A DNA stretch of 64,000 nt from Gari tellinella. Taxonomy: Eukaryota > Mollusca > Bivalvia > Cardiida > Psammobiidae. The stretch is from the NCBI GenBank assembly GCA_922989275.2, contig OV277870.1, positions 72,356,579 to 72,420,578 on the forward strand, in the 5' to 3' direction. The position numbers were made by a program, and so were the translations under genes. The notes under the pieces are model-generated. The model ran no database searches. It was not told the DNA's origin and saw nothing but the letters and a program-made list of their open reading frames with translations. Below, piece by piece: positions 13,001 through 20,800 of this stretch; positions within the stretch are counted from its first letter, which is position 1; every line of letters begins with the position of its first letter.

Positions 13001-14719
13001 TTAGGTCGTGGGGTACAACATCTAGATATAGCTCATATGAAAACTTGGGGTTAAAGTGCTTATACTCTTCCAAAATAGGACTGTTTTGGATTGACTCATA
13101 CCATTCATGAACAAAACAATCAACTACACGCTGTTTGAATAAAGCCGGGAATGTTTTAACCGCAGCTGGATTCAAATTATTAAAAATCTCAGAAAAACCA
13201 TAAATATCAAGCAAATGTTTAACCTGCCAAACCCAATTTTTTCTTACCCTGTTCGAAGTCTCCCATAGCCAAGTTATACAATCTATTCAAAATTATGTTG
13301 TCTGATTGATACACAATAAAACATTCAATTCAAAGTGTTACTTTGATAAAGCAAAATGAAAGTATAGCCAAAAGCTCTTACAGGAGGATTTTTTGGTGAG
13401 CTTTACACTATTTATTATTACTCACTGCTTAAACTTATTTGAATACATGCTTATTTGCGTTGTACAAAGATTGGGGAAAAGGGTTCATTAGACATCGACT
13501 AATCGTGACAACTGCCAGATCTAAATGCGCACACCAAATACGGCAGAATAGTCAGCAAGATGATGGTGGCCGTTATTTGGTAGAAGAAAAAACAGGGCTC
13601 CAGATAAGGGGAGTATTTCAAAAACTAAAATCTTTATCTCTGCATTAAACCCTATGGTGTTACTACTCATTCATCATCATCATCATCTCTCGTAATCGCA
13701 GGGCCCTGTCCAGAGCACACTCGCGATGTGGTTAAAACTTTGTACATGCGCAGCTGAAGGTTGATTTTTTTAAAAGTTCTCTAGTTACAGTAGGTTAAAA
13801 ATGGATAAAAACAGCCATCGATGTCTACGGACGGAAGGAGCGGATGCCCGCAACAGCAGTCTTGAAGCCTTCAAGTGATGGCTGGCTCACGGCGTGTTGG
13901 GACAGGTTGTTCCAGAGTATGACGGAGTCAGGAAAGAAGCTGTAGCGGTAGGCAGGCATATCCCACGGTAGCTGAGCGAAACGCTGATGGTGGTTTCTAG
14001 TAGATCTTGTAGGGCGGAGTGGAGGGTCTGGGGGTGCATGAACCAGTCCGTTGTGGATCTTGTACATCATGGTGACTCTAGCAATGTCACGCCTGTGTTC
14101 AAGGGTGTCCCATTGTAGGTGCTCTGTCATGTCGTCAACGGAGCTGTCTCTTCCCTCATGACAAAATTAGCTGCTCGACGTTGGACCATTTCTACTTGTC
14201 TGATCTGGTAGTCAAAGTGTGGGGACCAGACGGACGAGGCATATTCAACAATGGGGCGGACGTAGGTTTTGTAGGCAGATTCTTTCTGAAGGGGAGGACA
14301 GGCAGAGATGTTTTGTCTAAGAAAGGCTGAGGTAGAGTTGGCTTTCCTGGTGATGTTATCAATGTGGGTGTTCCAGTTTAGAGTTGGTGTCATGGTCACC
14401 CGTAGGTACTTAAGAAATCTTTGGGACGATTCTAACGAATAGTTACAACATAGGTTTTTGAATTAGTGAGAAAAATGTTGGATTGGTTCAGTTTACTCCC
14501 CTGTGGCCTGTCTAAATCTTGTAAATTTTCAGAGTCGGGACAGTGTCACCAGGGTAATACCGCCGTACTATCTTATACATACGTTAGACAAGGAATGGGT
14601 GTCCACACGATACAGTTGGGATATCTGTGTTGTCGGTGATCTATTTGGTATTCATTATAGATCGGGAGAGTCATATTTATGGGTCGTTTTTCTGCTCCTT
14701 TTTCGGGGCCAACCTCCAT
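3971..14719 (-). CDS. TMEM222: TMEM222 (RTE1/DUF778 family membrane protein), complete six-exon gene
   Basis: Coding exons, in transcript order, are 14719-14583, 11643-11559, 9118-9087, 8395-8287, 5508-5378 and 4055-3971. All introns are GT-AG and the phases agree throughout (579 nt, 192 aa plus stop). Recognised from family-diagnostic peptides: CIVWTPIP and GHMGIGTSTGIIRDFAGPYY, then VSEDNMAFGNP, ASEEYKGRMHNLCCDNCHSH, and KTWLPF near the C terminus. Known family: animal TMEM222 is a small multi-pass membrane protein homologous to plant RTE1, a Golgi/ER regulator of ethylene receptors; the biochemical role in animals is unsettled. Visible here: a Cys/His-rich motif (C125, C126, C129, H130, H132, C133) between hydrophobic stretches around residues 44-54, 150-160 and 173-192. 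Start chosen at 14719 because it is the first in-frame ATG before the conserved block; a second ATG lies 15 codons in. Length is close to vertebrate TMEM222 (about 208 aa, from memory). Introns are packed with repeats. Confidence 0.93.
4140..4366 (+). mobile_element. Family B MITE, decayed hairpin
   Basis: Left end ACACATTACCCAATAAATA; core arms lost, leaving GCGGTAAGGCACC. Confidence 0.65.
4773..5025 (+). mobile_element. Family C MITE, full length
   Basis: AGGGCTGCCAT to ATGGCAGCCCT with internal B-type core GCAGAATGCGCC. Confidence 0.85.
5165..5351 (+). mobile_element. Family A MITE
   Basis: AGAGCTCCAGATAAGG to TATCTGGAGCCCT; core around 5238-5275. Ends 27 bp from TMEM222 exon 5. Confidence 0.8.
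5378..5508 (-). CDS. TMEM222: TMEM222 coding exon 5
   Basis: Encodes HNLCCDNCHSHCAMALNLM through MINGKYV. Acceptor ACTTTTTAG, donor GTGAGT. It contains the Cys/His cluster and the second hydrophobic segment. Confidence 0.93.
5707..6238 (-). mobile_element. Family K TIR element with internal tRNA-like segment
   Basis: Flanking TTAA (5703-5706, 6239-6242); ends AGAGGCTCGAAACCGG and CCGGTTGCGAGTCCCT. Inverted relative to the copy at 7312. TTAA is the piggyBac-type target. Confidence 0.75.
5849..5936 (-). other. tRNA-like (Leu/Ser type) segment inside family K
   Basis: Minus strand: box A region GTAGCCGAGGGGGTAAAGGC, extended variable arm, box B GGGTTCGAATCCC, then a T-rich stretch. Not a clean tRNA; acceptor arms do not pair fully. 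Confidence 0.55.
6365..6500 (+). mobile_element. Family E remnant
   Basis: Fragments GTTGAACCCTA, GTGAAGACCCAGATCAGAG; right half mostly lost. Confidence 0.5.
6549..6790 (+). mobile_element. Family D MITE, full length
   Basis: TACAGTGGAGAA to TTCTCCACTGTA; core CAGACGCCGGGTAACCC with complement at 6628-6662. Confidence 0.85.
6821..7036 (+). mobile_element. Family B MITE with hairpin deleted
   Basis: Both ends intact (TTAACCCATTACC, GGTAATGGGTTAA), but the GCAGAATGCGCC hairpin is missing, leaving ACAGGCTGAAACTTTCAACC. Confidence 0.75.
7037..7235 (-). mobile_element. Family E MITE, hairpin half lost
   Basis: Reverse orientation: CTGAAACTTCAAATAG start, GCCCCCTGATTTGGGTCTAC core. Confidence 0.6.
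7236..7307. mobile_element. Family B core fragment
   Basis: AGTAAAGCAGAAAGC ... TTTTGCTTTACTTTCAGCC only. Confidence 0.6.
7312..7794 (+). mobile_element. Family K TIR element, second copy
   Basis: TTAA on both sides (7308-7311, 7795-7798); ends AGCGACTCGCAACCGG and GGTTGCGAGCCTCT. Confidence 0.75.
7570..7662 (+). other. tRNA-like (Leu/Ser type) segment inside family K
   Basis: GTGGTTGAGAGGTCTAAGG (box A region) and CGGGTTCGAATCCCACC (box B), followed by a T run at 7671-7678. Confidence 0.55.
8010..8241 (+). mobile_element. Family B MITE
   Basis: TTAACCTATTACACC to GGGTAATGGTTTAA; hairpin shortened to GCAGAATGCGCATTATGC. Within TMEM222 intron 4. Confidence 0.75.
8287..8395 (-). CDS. TMEM222: TMEM222 coding exon 4
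   Basis: Encodes YWQMNMNK to ASEEYKGRM; acceptor TGTTTAG, donor GTAAGT, phase 0 at the end. Family-B hairpin elements sit close on both sides (8010-8241 and 8482-8701). Confidence 0.92.
8482..8701 (+). mobile_element. Family B MITE, half hairpin
   Basis: TTAACCCATTATCCC to GGGTAATGGGTTA; only the right arm GGCGCATTCTG of the core remains. Confidence 0.75.
9087..9118 (-). CDS. TMEM222: TMEM222 coding exon 3 (32-nt micro-exon)
   Basis: Encodes EDNMAFGNPT plus two bases of the next codon; acceptor TTCTTTACAG and donor GTAAGT. Too short to be an ORF-based call; identified from the family motif SEDNMAFG. Confidence 0.92.
9179..9359 (-). mobile_element. Family A MITE
   Basis: AGGGCTCCAGATAAG to TATCTGGAGCCCT, perfect core CATTAGAATTGTCTC / GAGACAATTCTAATG (compensated change). 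Confidence 0.85.
9462..9610 (+). mobile_element. Family F MITE, internal deletion
   Basis: TACAGTAAAACCTCACTA to GCTTTTACTGTA; the AGCTCC hairpin is mostly gone. Confidence 0.7.
9611..10004. other. Unassigned, comparatively CpG-rich stretch
   Basis: No repeat family recognised; holds a perfect TGACGTCA (9852-9859) and several CG dinucleotides. Inside TMEM222 intron 2. No convincing exon. Confidence 0.4.
10007..10136. repeat. Long palindrome
   Basis: Arms about 57 bp: TTCAGTATAAGATCGAATTT ... and its near complement ending CTTATACTGAA, with small mismatches. Confidence 0.8.
10138..11470 (+). repeat. Tandem array of about 147-bp GACCTAG units between short inverted ends
   Basis: TGACCTAGTGACCTAGTTTT recurs near 10390, 10545, 10803, 10950, 11095 and 11240, with AGAGTGTTAACAAGG and TTCTGACCAAGTTTCAT in each unit. 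Left end TCGCTCACCTGG and right end CCAGGTGAGCTAA are inverted. A GACGGAC-rich tail lies at 11378-11420. Confidence 0.75.
11559..11643 (-). CDS. TMEM222: TMEM222 coding exon 2
   Basis: Begins with one base completing the Thr codon and encodes WLLPFVGHMG to GPYYVS. Acceptor ATTATTTCAG, donor GTATGA. This is the most conserved stretch of the family. Confidence 0.93.
11660..11980. other. No recognised feature
   Basis: AT-rich intron 1 sequence of TMEM222. Confidence 0.5.
12000..12196 (+). mobile_element. Family A MITE inside a family E remnant
   Basis: AGGGCTCCAG to CTGGAGCCCT with perfect 8-bp duplication GTAGACCC on each side; the flanks together read as family E (GTAGACCCAAATCAGA). Confidence 0.88.
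12500..12645. mobile_element. Family J palindromic element, degenerate
   Basis: AAAGCGTTTGAGCCGAGTC, GGTCAGATTTGAG and CTCAAACGTATCCTAAGC. Confidence 0.5.
12780..13300 (-). mobile_element. LINE ORF2 C-terminal fragment
   Basis: Minus-strand frame from about 13297 to 12840 reads ITWLWETSNRVRKNWVW, LRIQTRHYGITRIPRNKR and ICTFCNLLDIEDIYHFICVC. C-x2-C-x9-H-x4-C and the preceding block are typical of the C terminus of non-LTR retrotransposon reverse transcriptases. 5'-truncated; in TMEM222 intron 1, same strand as that gene. Confidence 0.7.
13594..14512 (+). mobile_element. Family A MITE split by a LINE
   Basis: Left part 13594-13667 (AGGGCTCCAGATAAGG to TACTCATT), right part 14419-14512 (GGGACGATTC to CCCTGTGGCCTG). 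The break is in the central hairpin. Confidence 0.75.
13668..14418 (-). mobile_element. 5'-truncated LINE reverse transcriptase fragment
   Basis: Two overlapping minus-strand frames, 14399-14127 (TYVRPIVEYASSVWSPHFDY, RRAANFV) and 14130-13825 (IARVTMMYKIHNGLV, RYSFFPDSVILWNNL), are the C-terminal part of a CR1/L2-like or jockey-like reverse transcriptase, separated by a frameshift near 14128. The 3' end is a (TGATGA)-type tail at 13668-13685. Inactive. Confidence 0.85.
14583..14719 (-). CDS. TMEM222: TMEM222 coding exon 1
   Basis: Encodes MEVGPEKG at the start and CIVWTPIPCLT at the end; donor GTATGT on the minus strand at 14582-14577; ends after two bases of a Thr codon. Any 5' UTR beyond 14719 is not delimited. 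Confidence 0.88.
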
Positions 14720-15220
14720 TGCAAACCATAACACAGGGACTTGTCGTAACTGAATAATATTAATACCTCATTCTTTAATATATTTGATCATGTGTTATTC
14801 AAAGTAAGAGGTTTTATAGAACTATATCATATTAACTGTAAAAAGGACGCAAATGTTATGTTCTCTACAGAACATTGTTTAAACGGTGCATTTAGAAATG
14901 CGCAATATTAGGATAATGATAGATCCCTAAGAAAATGACTGGACCTCAAATGAACAAAAAGTTATTCTACGGGTCAAAATAAAAGTTGCTGCATTGAAAA
15001 TCTCGGCTAACTTCGACTTTTTGGGCGAAATGCAGTGTGTATCCATGGTTACTGGTCAAAACGGCTCAAGCTCACAAATTGATGCATTTTGTAATCGTTC
15101 ATAATTTCTTTGGTAACATTGGTTACATTGTGCAGTCTTTGGTAACATTTTCAAAAACCTTGTCTGAATATGAAACCAGTTTCCCAGTAATCTTGTAAAT
15201 GATTTTTACTGGATCCAGCT
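14720..15220. other. TMEM222 upstream region, no recognised motif
   Basis: AT-rich; would contain the TMEM222 5' UTR and promoter. No TATA or CpG island is evident. 15221-15284 is an imperfect inverted repeat with GGAACCAGGAACGTA. Confidence 0.4.
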
Positions 15221-15291
15221 GATCTGGAACCAGGAACGTAGATTATCTATAATCAGAGACCTATAATATACGTTCCTGCTGGAACCAAACC

Positions 15292-15545
15292 AGGGCTGCC
15301 ATTTCTCCGGATTTTTCCTAAATCTCCGGATTTTTTTCTAGATCATGGTATCTTAAAGCAGGCTGAAAGTAAAGCAGAATGCGCCATAAGGCGCATTCTG
15401 CTTTACTTACAGCCTGCTTTAAGTAGTCACGTGTCAACAAAACTAGAAACAGGCTATGGGGGTAAAGGTACGATTCATAAATTCGCAATTGAAAAATGCA
15501 AATTTCGAAATCTTAGGATTTTTTTTGTCAACTTATGGCAGCCCT
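15292..15545 (+). mobile_element. Family C MITE, full length
   Basis: AGGGCTGCCATTTCTCCGG to TTATGGCAGCCCT; core GCAGAATGCGCCATAAGGCG. Confidence 0.85.
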
Positions 15546-15644
15546 GCCAAACTATACATGATCTAGGAACAGATCTGGATCCAAATTATCTGACTAGGCT
15601 AATTTTTGTATATATAAATGTTGCATAATTTTTTCATAAAACAA

Positions 15645-15725
15645 CCTAATATAGTCATATAAGTTGAACTAGACTTAATAGGAAGCTGGAAGTATTCATT
15701 TGAAGTTTCAGGAGTCAATAAGTTA
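15645..15725 (+). mobile_element. Family E right-end fragment
   Basis: TAGACTTAATAGGAAGCTGG to AGTTTCAGGAGTCAATAAG. Confidence 0.5.
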
Positions 15726-15757
15726 AGACACTAATCGACACAAGATAAATTAGCAGC

Positions 15758-15990
15758 ATTAACCATTTGCCTGCTGATCGCGACTTTTTGGATTGTTGCT
15801 AGAAGTTTAGATCCAGATCAAACGCCGCGTAACGCGGCGTCTGATCTGAATCAAAACTGTTAGATACTCGTCTTTAGGTTTCTTTACCTAAACAATGAAT
15901 AAATCTAAATTTATTCAGTTTTGCAGACGACAATTTCGAAGCTGACGATATCACCGCACGATAGGGTTAGAACCTAGTGGCGGGTAACAG
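15758..15990 (+). mobile_element. Family G MITE
   Basis: TTAACCATTTGCC start; core AACGCCGCGTAACGCGGCGT at 15821-15840. Confidence 0.7.
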
Positions 15991-16099
15991 TTACACAGTA
16001 ACATTAAAACCAGTAAAGAACACTAAATTTTATTTATAAAAAGGTATTTAAGACAGGTTACTACCGTAAAATATTACCTCCAAATTACGAATCACGATC

Positions 16100-16201
16100 G
16101 GAACCTACACCTGTAAATATATTGATCTACGTAATTATGTCATTCCCCATGTTGTATGTTTATACCTTGGTGATAATAAAAGATTTGTTCTGTTCTGTTA
16201 T
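16100..16201 (+). mobile_element. Probable LINE 3' end
   Basis: GATAATAAAAGATTTGTTC followed by TTCTG repeats, similar to 19120-19157. Confidence 0.35.
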
Positions 16202-16354
16202 GCTTAAATCAAGGTGATAGTAAAACAGAAAGCCCCTTTAGCAGCTTTCTGTTTCACTGTCACCTTGCTTTAAGCTATCACCTGTCTATATATTGTCTTT
16301 TATATATTCAATAAGCCTTCGTTTTAGTGGTCGTTATAGAGAAGTTTTACTGTA
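16202..16354 (+). mobile_element. Family F MITE, left-truncated
   Basis: CAGAAAGCCCC ... core and right end GAAGTTTTACTGTA. Confidence 0.75.
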
Positions 16355-16374
16355 CAAATGTTTAGGTTACAACT

Positions 16375-16450
16375 ATCCTATGCATATAGTGTAGACCCAG
16401 ATCAGACGGCTCCTAAAGGCGACACAAGACTATCAGTAGTTATTTCTACT
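16375..16450 (+). mobile_element. Family E fragment
   Basis: GTGTAGACCCAGATCAGACG left arm only. Confidence 0.45.
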
Positions 16451-16647
16451 GTTGGGCATGTAATGTTCCAACACATTAGTCCGAGAACTCCACCATCCCT
16501 AGTCAAAAGGCTCCCCTTTTTATATGTACATACTATATAAAATATGTAATTATGAATATTAATGATATTGTCATCTTCACTTTTTCCGGAAATTATATCA
16601 TTTGCATGACATTATTGGTTGAGAGGGTCATTCTAGCTTTGTTCTTC

Positions 16648-16891
16648 AGGGCTGCCATTTCTCCGGATTTTTCCTAATCTCCGGATGTTTTTCCACTACA
16701 TGGTATCTTAAAGCAGGCTGAAAGTAAAGCAGAATGCGCCCCAAGGCGCATTCTGCTTTACTTACAATCTGCTTTAAGTAGTCGCATGTCAAAATAACAA
16801 GAAAAAGGCTATAGGATAAAGGTACGATTCGTAAAATCGCACTTGAAAAATGCAAATCTTAGGATTTTTCATGTCAACTTATGGCAGCCCT
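16648..16891 (+). mobile_element. Family C MITE, full length
   Basis: AGGGCTGCCAT to ATGGCAGCCCT; core GAATGCGCCCCAAGGCGCATT. Confidence 0.85.
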
Positions 16892-16984
16892 GGTTCTTCC
16901 TTAACCCCGACACTGCCGCGACGCCATCTACTTAAATTAACACATGTTTATGAATTTCCAAATTCTAAGTATTGACTTTAAAAA

Positions 16985-17360
16985 TATGAAATGGAGTGGC
17001 AAACAGTTTGGTTCCTGATCAGACGCGTATTATCATGTTCCAAACTGTTTGCATACATGTATGTTTCATATTGTACTTCACAGGCAATTTATTGTATACC
17101 AAATGATCCTGTATTAAGCAAGCAATGAAAAGCGACCTTTACAAGTTAACCCTTCACCGCCAGAATCACCTTAAAGTCGAATTTGCAACCAGTTTTGAGC
17201 CTGAGGATCAAAACTGTTTGACACCCGTTTCGATATCTCTTATGTCGTACTCTCTTAATTTTGACTTTGAAATGATATTGCAGACAATAATATTGAAGCA
17301 GACGACACAATAACGGTGTAGGGGTAAAAAACTCAAAAATATTTTGGCGGTAAAAGGGTT
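16985..17360 (+). mobile_element. Family G fragments, degenerate
   Basis: CAAACAGTTTGGTTCCTGA at 17000-17018, then a second copy 17146-17360 running TTAACCCTTCACCGCC to GTAAAAGGGTTAA with a decayed hairpin. Confidence 0.6.
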
Positions 17361-17784
17361 AAAGAAATACACTCGAATTGACAAATCAAATCAAACTATT
17401 GAACTCAAAATAAAATATTTAATCTCCTTGGAACTGACCGCGATTCTCTTTTGTTTTTACCGAATGACCAGTAATTAAGGCAATCAACAATTCACACTAA
17501 CTGCTAAGTTTGCTGTTAATTCTGCAATTATCATGAACAGAACAATAAAGAAGTTTGGAAGCTCTTTAATGTTCAATGACATGATAGATATGTTTGGAAA
17601 ATTATTTACTAATTATCAAAAATGTGTGGAAAATATCATGCCTGATATGAATATATAAACCCTAAGAAATGTTCAATAATCATAAATCTTAAGCATTTGC
17701 ATGATACGTAACGTGTGTTATTAAATTGAAAGTACAAACTATCTGCCGAATTAATAGTGATTGTGTGTAATATAATATAGTGAT

Positions 17785-17893
17785 ATGGGTGAATTTTATC
17801 CTTGTATTAAGTGCCTTAGACACGTGTACGATAATGACCAAGCACTTCAGTGTGAAAAGTGTGGACTATGGCAGCACAGGACATGCGGGACAG
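17785..17893 (+). CDS. PHD-like finger, first coding exon
   Basis: Starts ATGGGTGAATTTTATCC, encodes M1-T36 and ends with one base of codon 37 at donor CAG/GTTAGT. Holds six of the eight zinc ligands (C7, C10, C23, C26, H31, C34). Only 36 codons. A family-G element begins about 40 bp downstream. Confidence 0.72.
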
Positions 17894-20800
17894 GTTAGTG
17901 TTTTGACCCTTTCATGGTCTAATTATTCGGGATATTTTTACCCCTTCACCGCTTTAATATCGTCTGCTTCAGTATTGTTATCTGCAAGACACGTTTCAAA
18001 GTTAGATTTAAGGTTGTATGACTTAATAAACATCGACAAGAGTGTCAAATAGTTTGGGTCCTAGTCAGACGCCGCGTTACGCGGCGTCTGATCAGAACCG
18101 AAACTGTTTGCAAACGCGCTTTAAAGCGACTCGCAACCAGATGGTGTATTTGCAAAAATAAAAGAAAATGCTAAAAAAACAAATGTGTAGTATTATCGTG
18201 CATCTGGCATTTGAAAAATATTATCAGTCTAAAAACATCCTTAAGGAAAGTCTTCAAATCTTAGATTTTTAGATGTCCAAATCACTAATATCCAATTGTA
18301 AATCACCAGTATTCGGCAGTACCTAAGGCAGATTACTATCTCAATATAGGAATGAAGCAGCTTTGCTGTGTTACGTTCATCATCGTAATGGAGTGTCTGA
18401 TCAGCATCCAGCACTCAAGACCTTTGACTGTAATATATGGTACATGTAGGCTGATTTGTATGATAAAGTGCATATATGGATTGTTATGAAATGCTTCTTC
18501 TTGTTTTTTAATTAGTCTGGATCCAGATCATTTGCATTCAAAGATATTCAAATTTCTTATTCATCTAAGAGTTGAACCCACCATCCCATTAATTCGCCAT
18601 TTACGCCTTTGATTTATTACTCCACTATAGAAAGAATGTCCACTTTATACTGTCTTAAATCACGGAATTATATCAGTGTATAATTCTGTGCTTAAATATT
18701 GATCATAAGAAATAGTTTCTATAGCCTAGCAGTAGGCTGAAAGTAAAGCAGAATGTGTTAAGGCGCACTCTGCTTTACGTTCAACCTTCTTTAAGTTGTC
18801 ACCTATCTTCAATACTAGAAACAGGCTATTGGACACTGGGTTAAGAAGACAGTGTATTAGTACGAGGTCATTATAATACTATGACTAAAATACAGACAAT
18901 TCGTTTTTAAAACGATATAAATTCTACAATATTCATTTTACGAAAATAACTCAATTCTTATAATCTTATATTGAAATAATTACAACTTTATTGTAAATGT
19001 AGTTATTTGTCTTTTATCACTTTGTAAGTACATTTATATGATTTCATGTGAAGCATTTTTGAACGCACAACTCTATTTGTTTTATATAGAGAGATTTGTA
19101 ATCACTAGAAACTGTAAAGTTTACGTGAAATAAAGTTCTGTTCTGTTCTGTTCTGTGAAAAGAGCGCTATATAAATCTGGTATAATACTACTACTACTAC
19201 TACTACTACTAATAATAATGATAATAGTATTTATTATTATGCCAGATTTATATAGCGCTCTTTTCACACAGGGGTTATAATAATAATAATAAATAAATAA
19301 ATAAATAAATAATAATTATAATAATATAGAAAAAAATGGAAACAGGAAATGTTCATTATTTATTTCAGAATTGAATGGGTTATGGCGCATTCTGTTATGC
19401 TTTCAGCCTGTTTTTAAGCTACCATCTGCTCACAACTGGGATATAAGAAATATTTCTTATGTTGCATTTCATTACTATATAATATATTGGAAATAGTTTC
19501 TACAGTTGAGAAATGCGTAAAAAGGGTAAATAATAATTATAATAATATAGAAAAAAATGGAAACAGGAGATGTTCATTATTTATTTCAGAATTGAATGGG
19601 TTATGGCGCATTCTGTTATGCTTTCAGCCTGTTTTTAAGCTACCATCTGCTCACAACTGGGATATAAGAAATATTTCTTATGTTGCATTTCATTACTATA
19701 TAATATATTGGAAATAGTTTCTACAGTTGAGAAATGCGTAAAAAGGGTAAATGGAAACAATGATAATCACCAGATTAAATTGTAAATAATACATACGTAG
19801 TAGGTTGAATTCAATATTTATATTACTATTTTTAATTCTGTATTTTTTAACAGTATGGTATTACGTTCCTGACATGTCTTGTGATTGTAGTTCTCAAGGC
19901 CTTAAGGCGCATTCTGCTTTACTCTCAACCTGCTTTAAGCTACCATCTGCTAGAATATAGAAAACATTTCTTATCATACAAATCATAAACGTATAAATTG
20001 AAATTATTTTCCTAAGTGGAGAAATAAATGATTACTCATACCTGAAAAATCATCCATATCACAGCCAGTTGTTGTCCTAAACAATATAAAACTGGAACCA
20101 AATTAATAGTAAGACATGAGGCTTTTACTTCCAATTATTTTCTCTTAAATATCTTATTTGCATATTCATGAATATTAATGTTAACATTAAAAAAGTGAAA
20201 AAAATGAAGAAATAATGTAAACTTTAAACTATTTTATCCTACAAGTATAAGAAAACAACTTCAAATGCAGTTTAAAATGATGAAAGAATCCTCGGAGAAC
20301 AAAATATCTAACTTAAGGACCAAACATAACTGTTTCCATGGCAACCCCCGAATTTTGCGTATAATTCATTTCCATCTTTATTTCCTCCATTAAAGATAGC
20401 ATTTATGTCAAACATATACAAAAGTGCACAATGTTACAATAACGTGACATACATGTAGTATAATACATGTGTAATAATAACAACAATAATACACAATTAT
20501 CCATACCCCATCAGCCCACTTACCCCCTGAATACGCCTTTTTGCACCTTTAATCTTTATTTTATCCATTGGAAAACTAGTCCCATTTTATACAGTTATGA
20601 ATAGTTAAGATAAGAATTATTACCTTTATTCTAGCAGATGAGACTGAAAGAAAAGTAGATGCACCTTGTGGTGCATTCTCAGGACTGCCATAAGTTGATC
20701 ATAAAAATCCTAAGATTTCAAATTTTTAATTTTTTAGACGCAATTTTACTAATCGTACCTTTACCCCATAGTCTGTTTCTTGTTTTGAAGACACATGACT

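Noticed and set aside
17780..18052. 90-aa ORF overlapping the PHD-like first exon
   Set aside because: Out of frame with the zinc finger (starting at 17785) and runs past its splice donor into family G.
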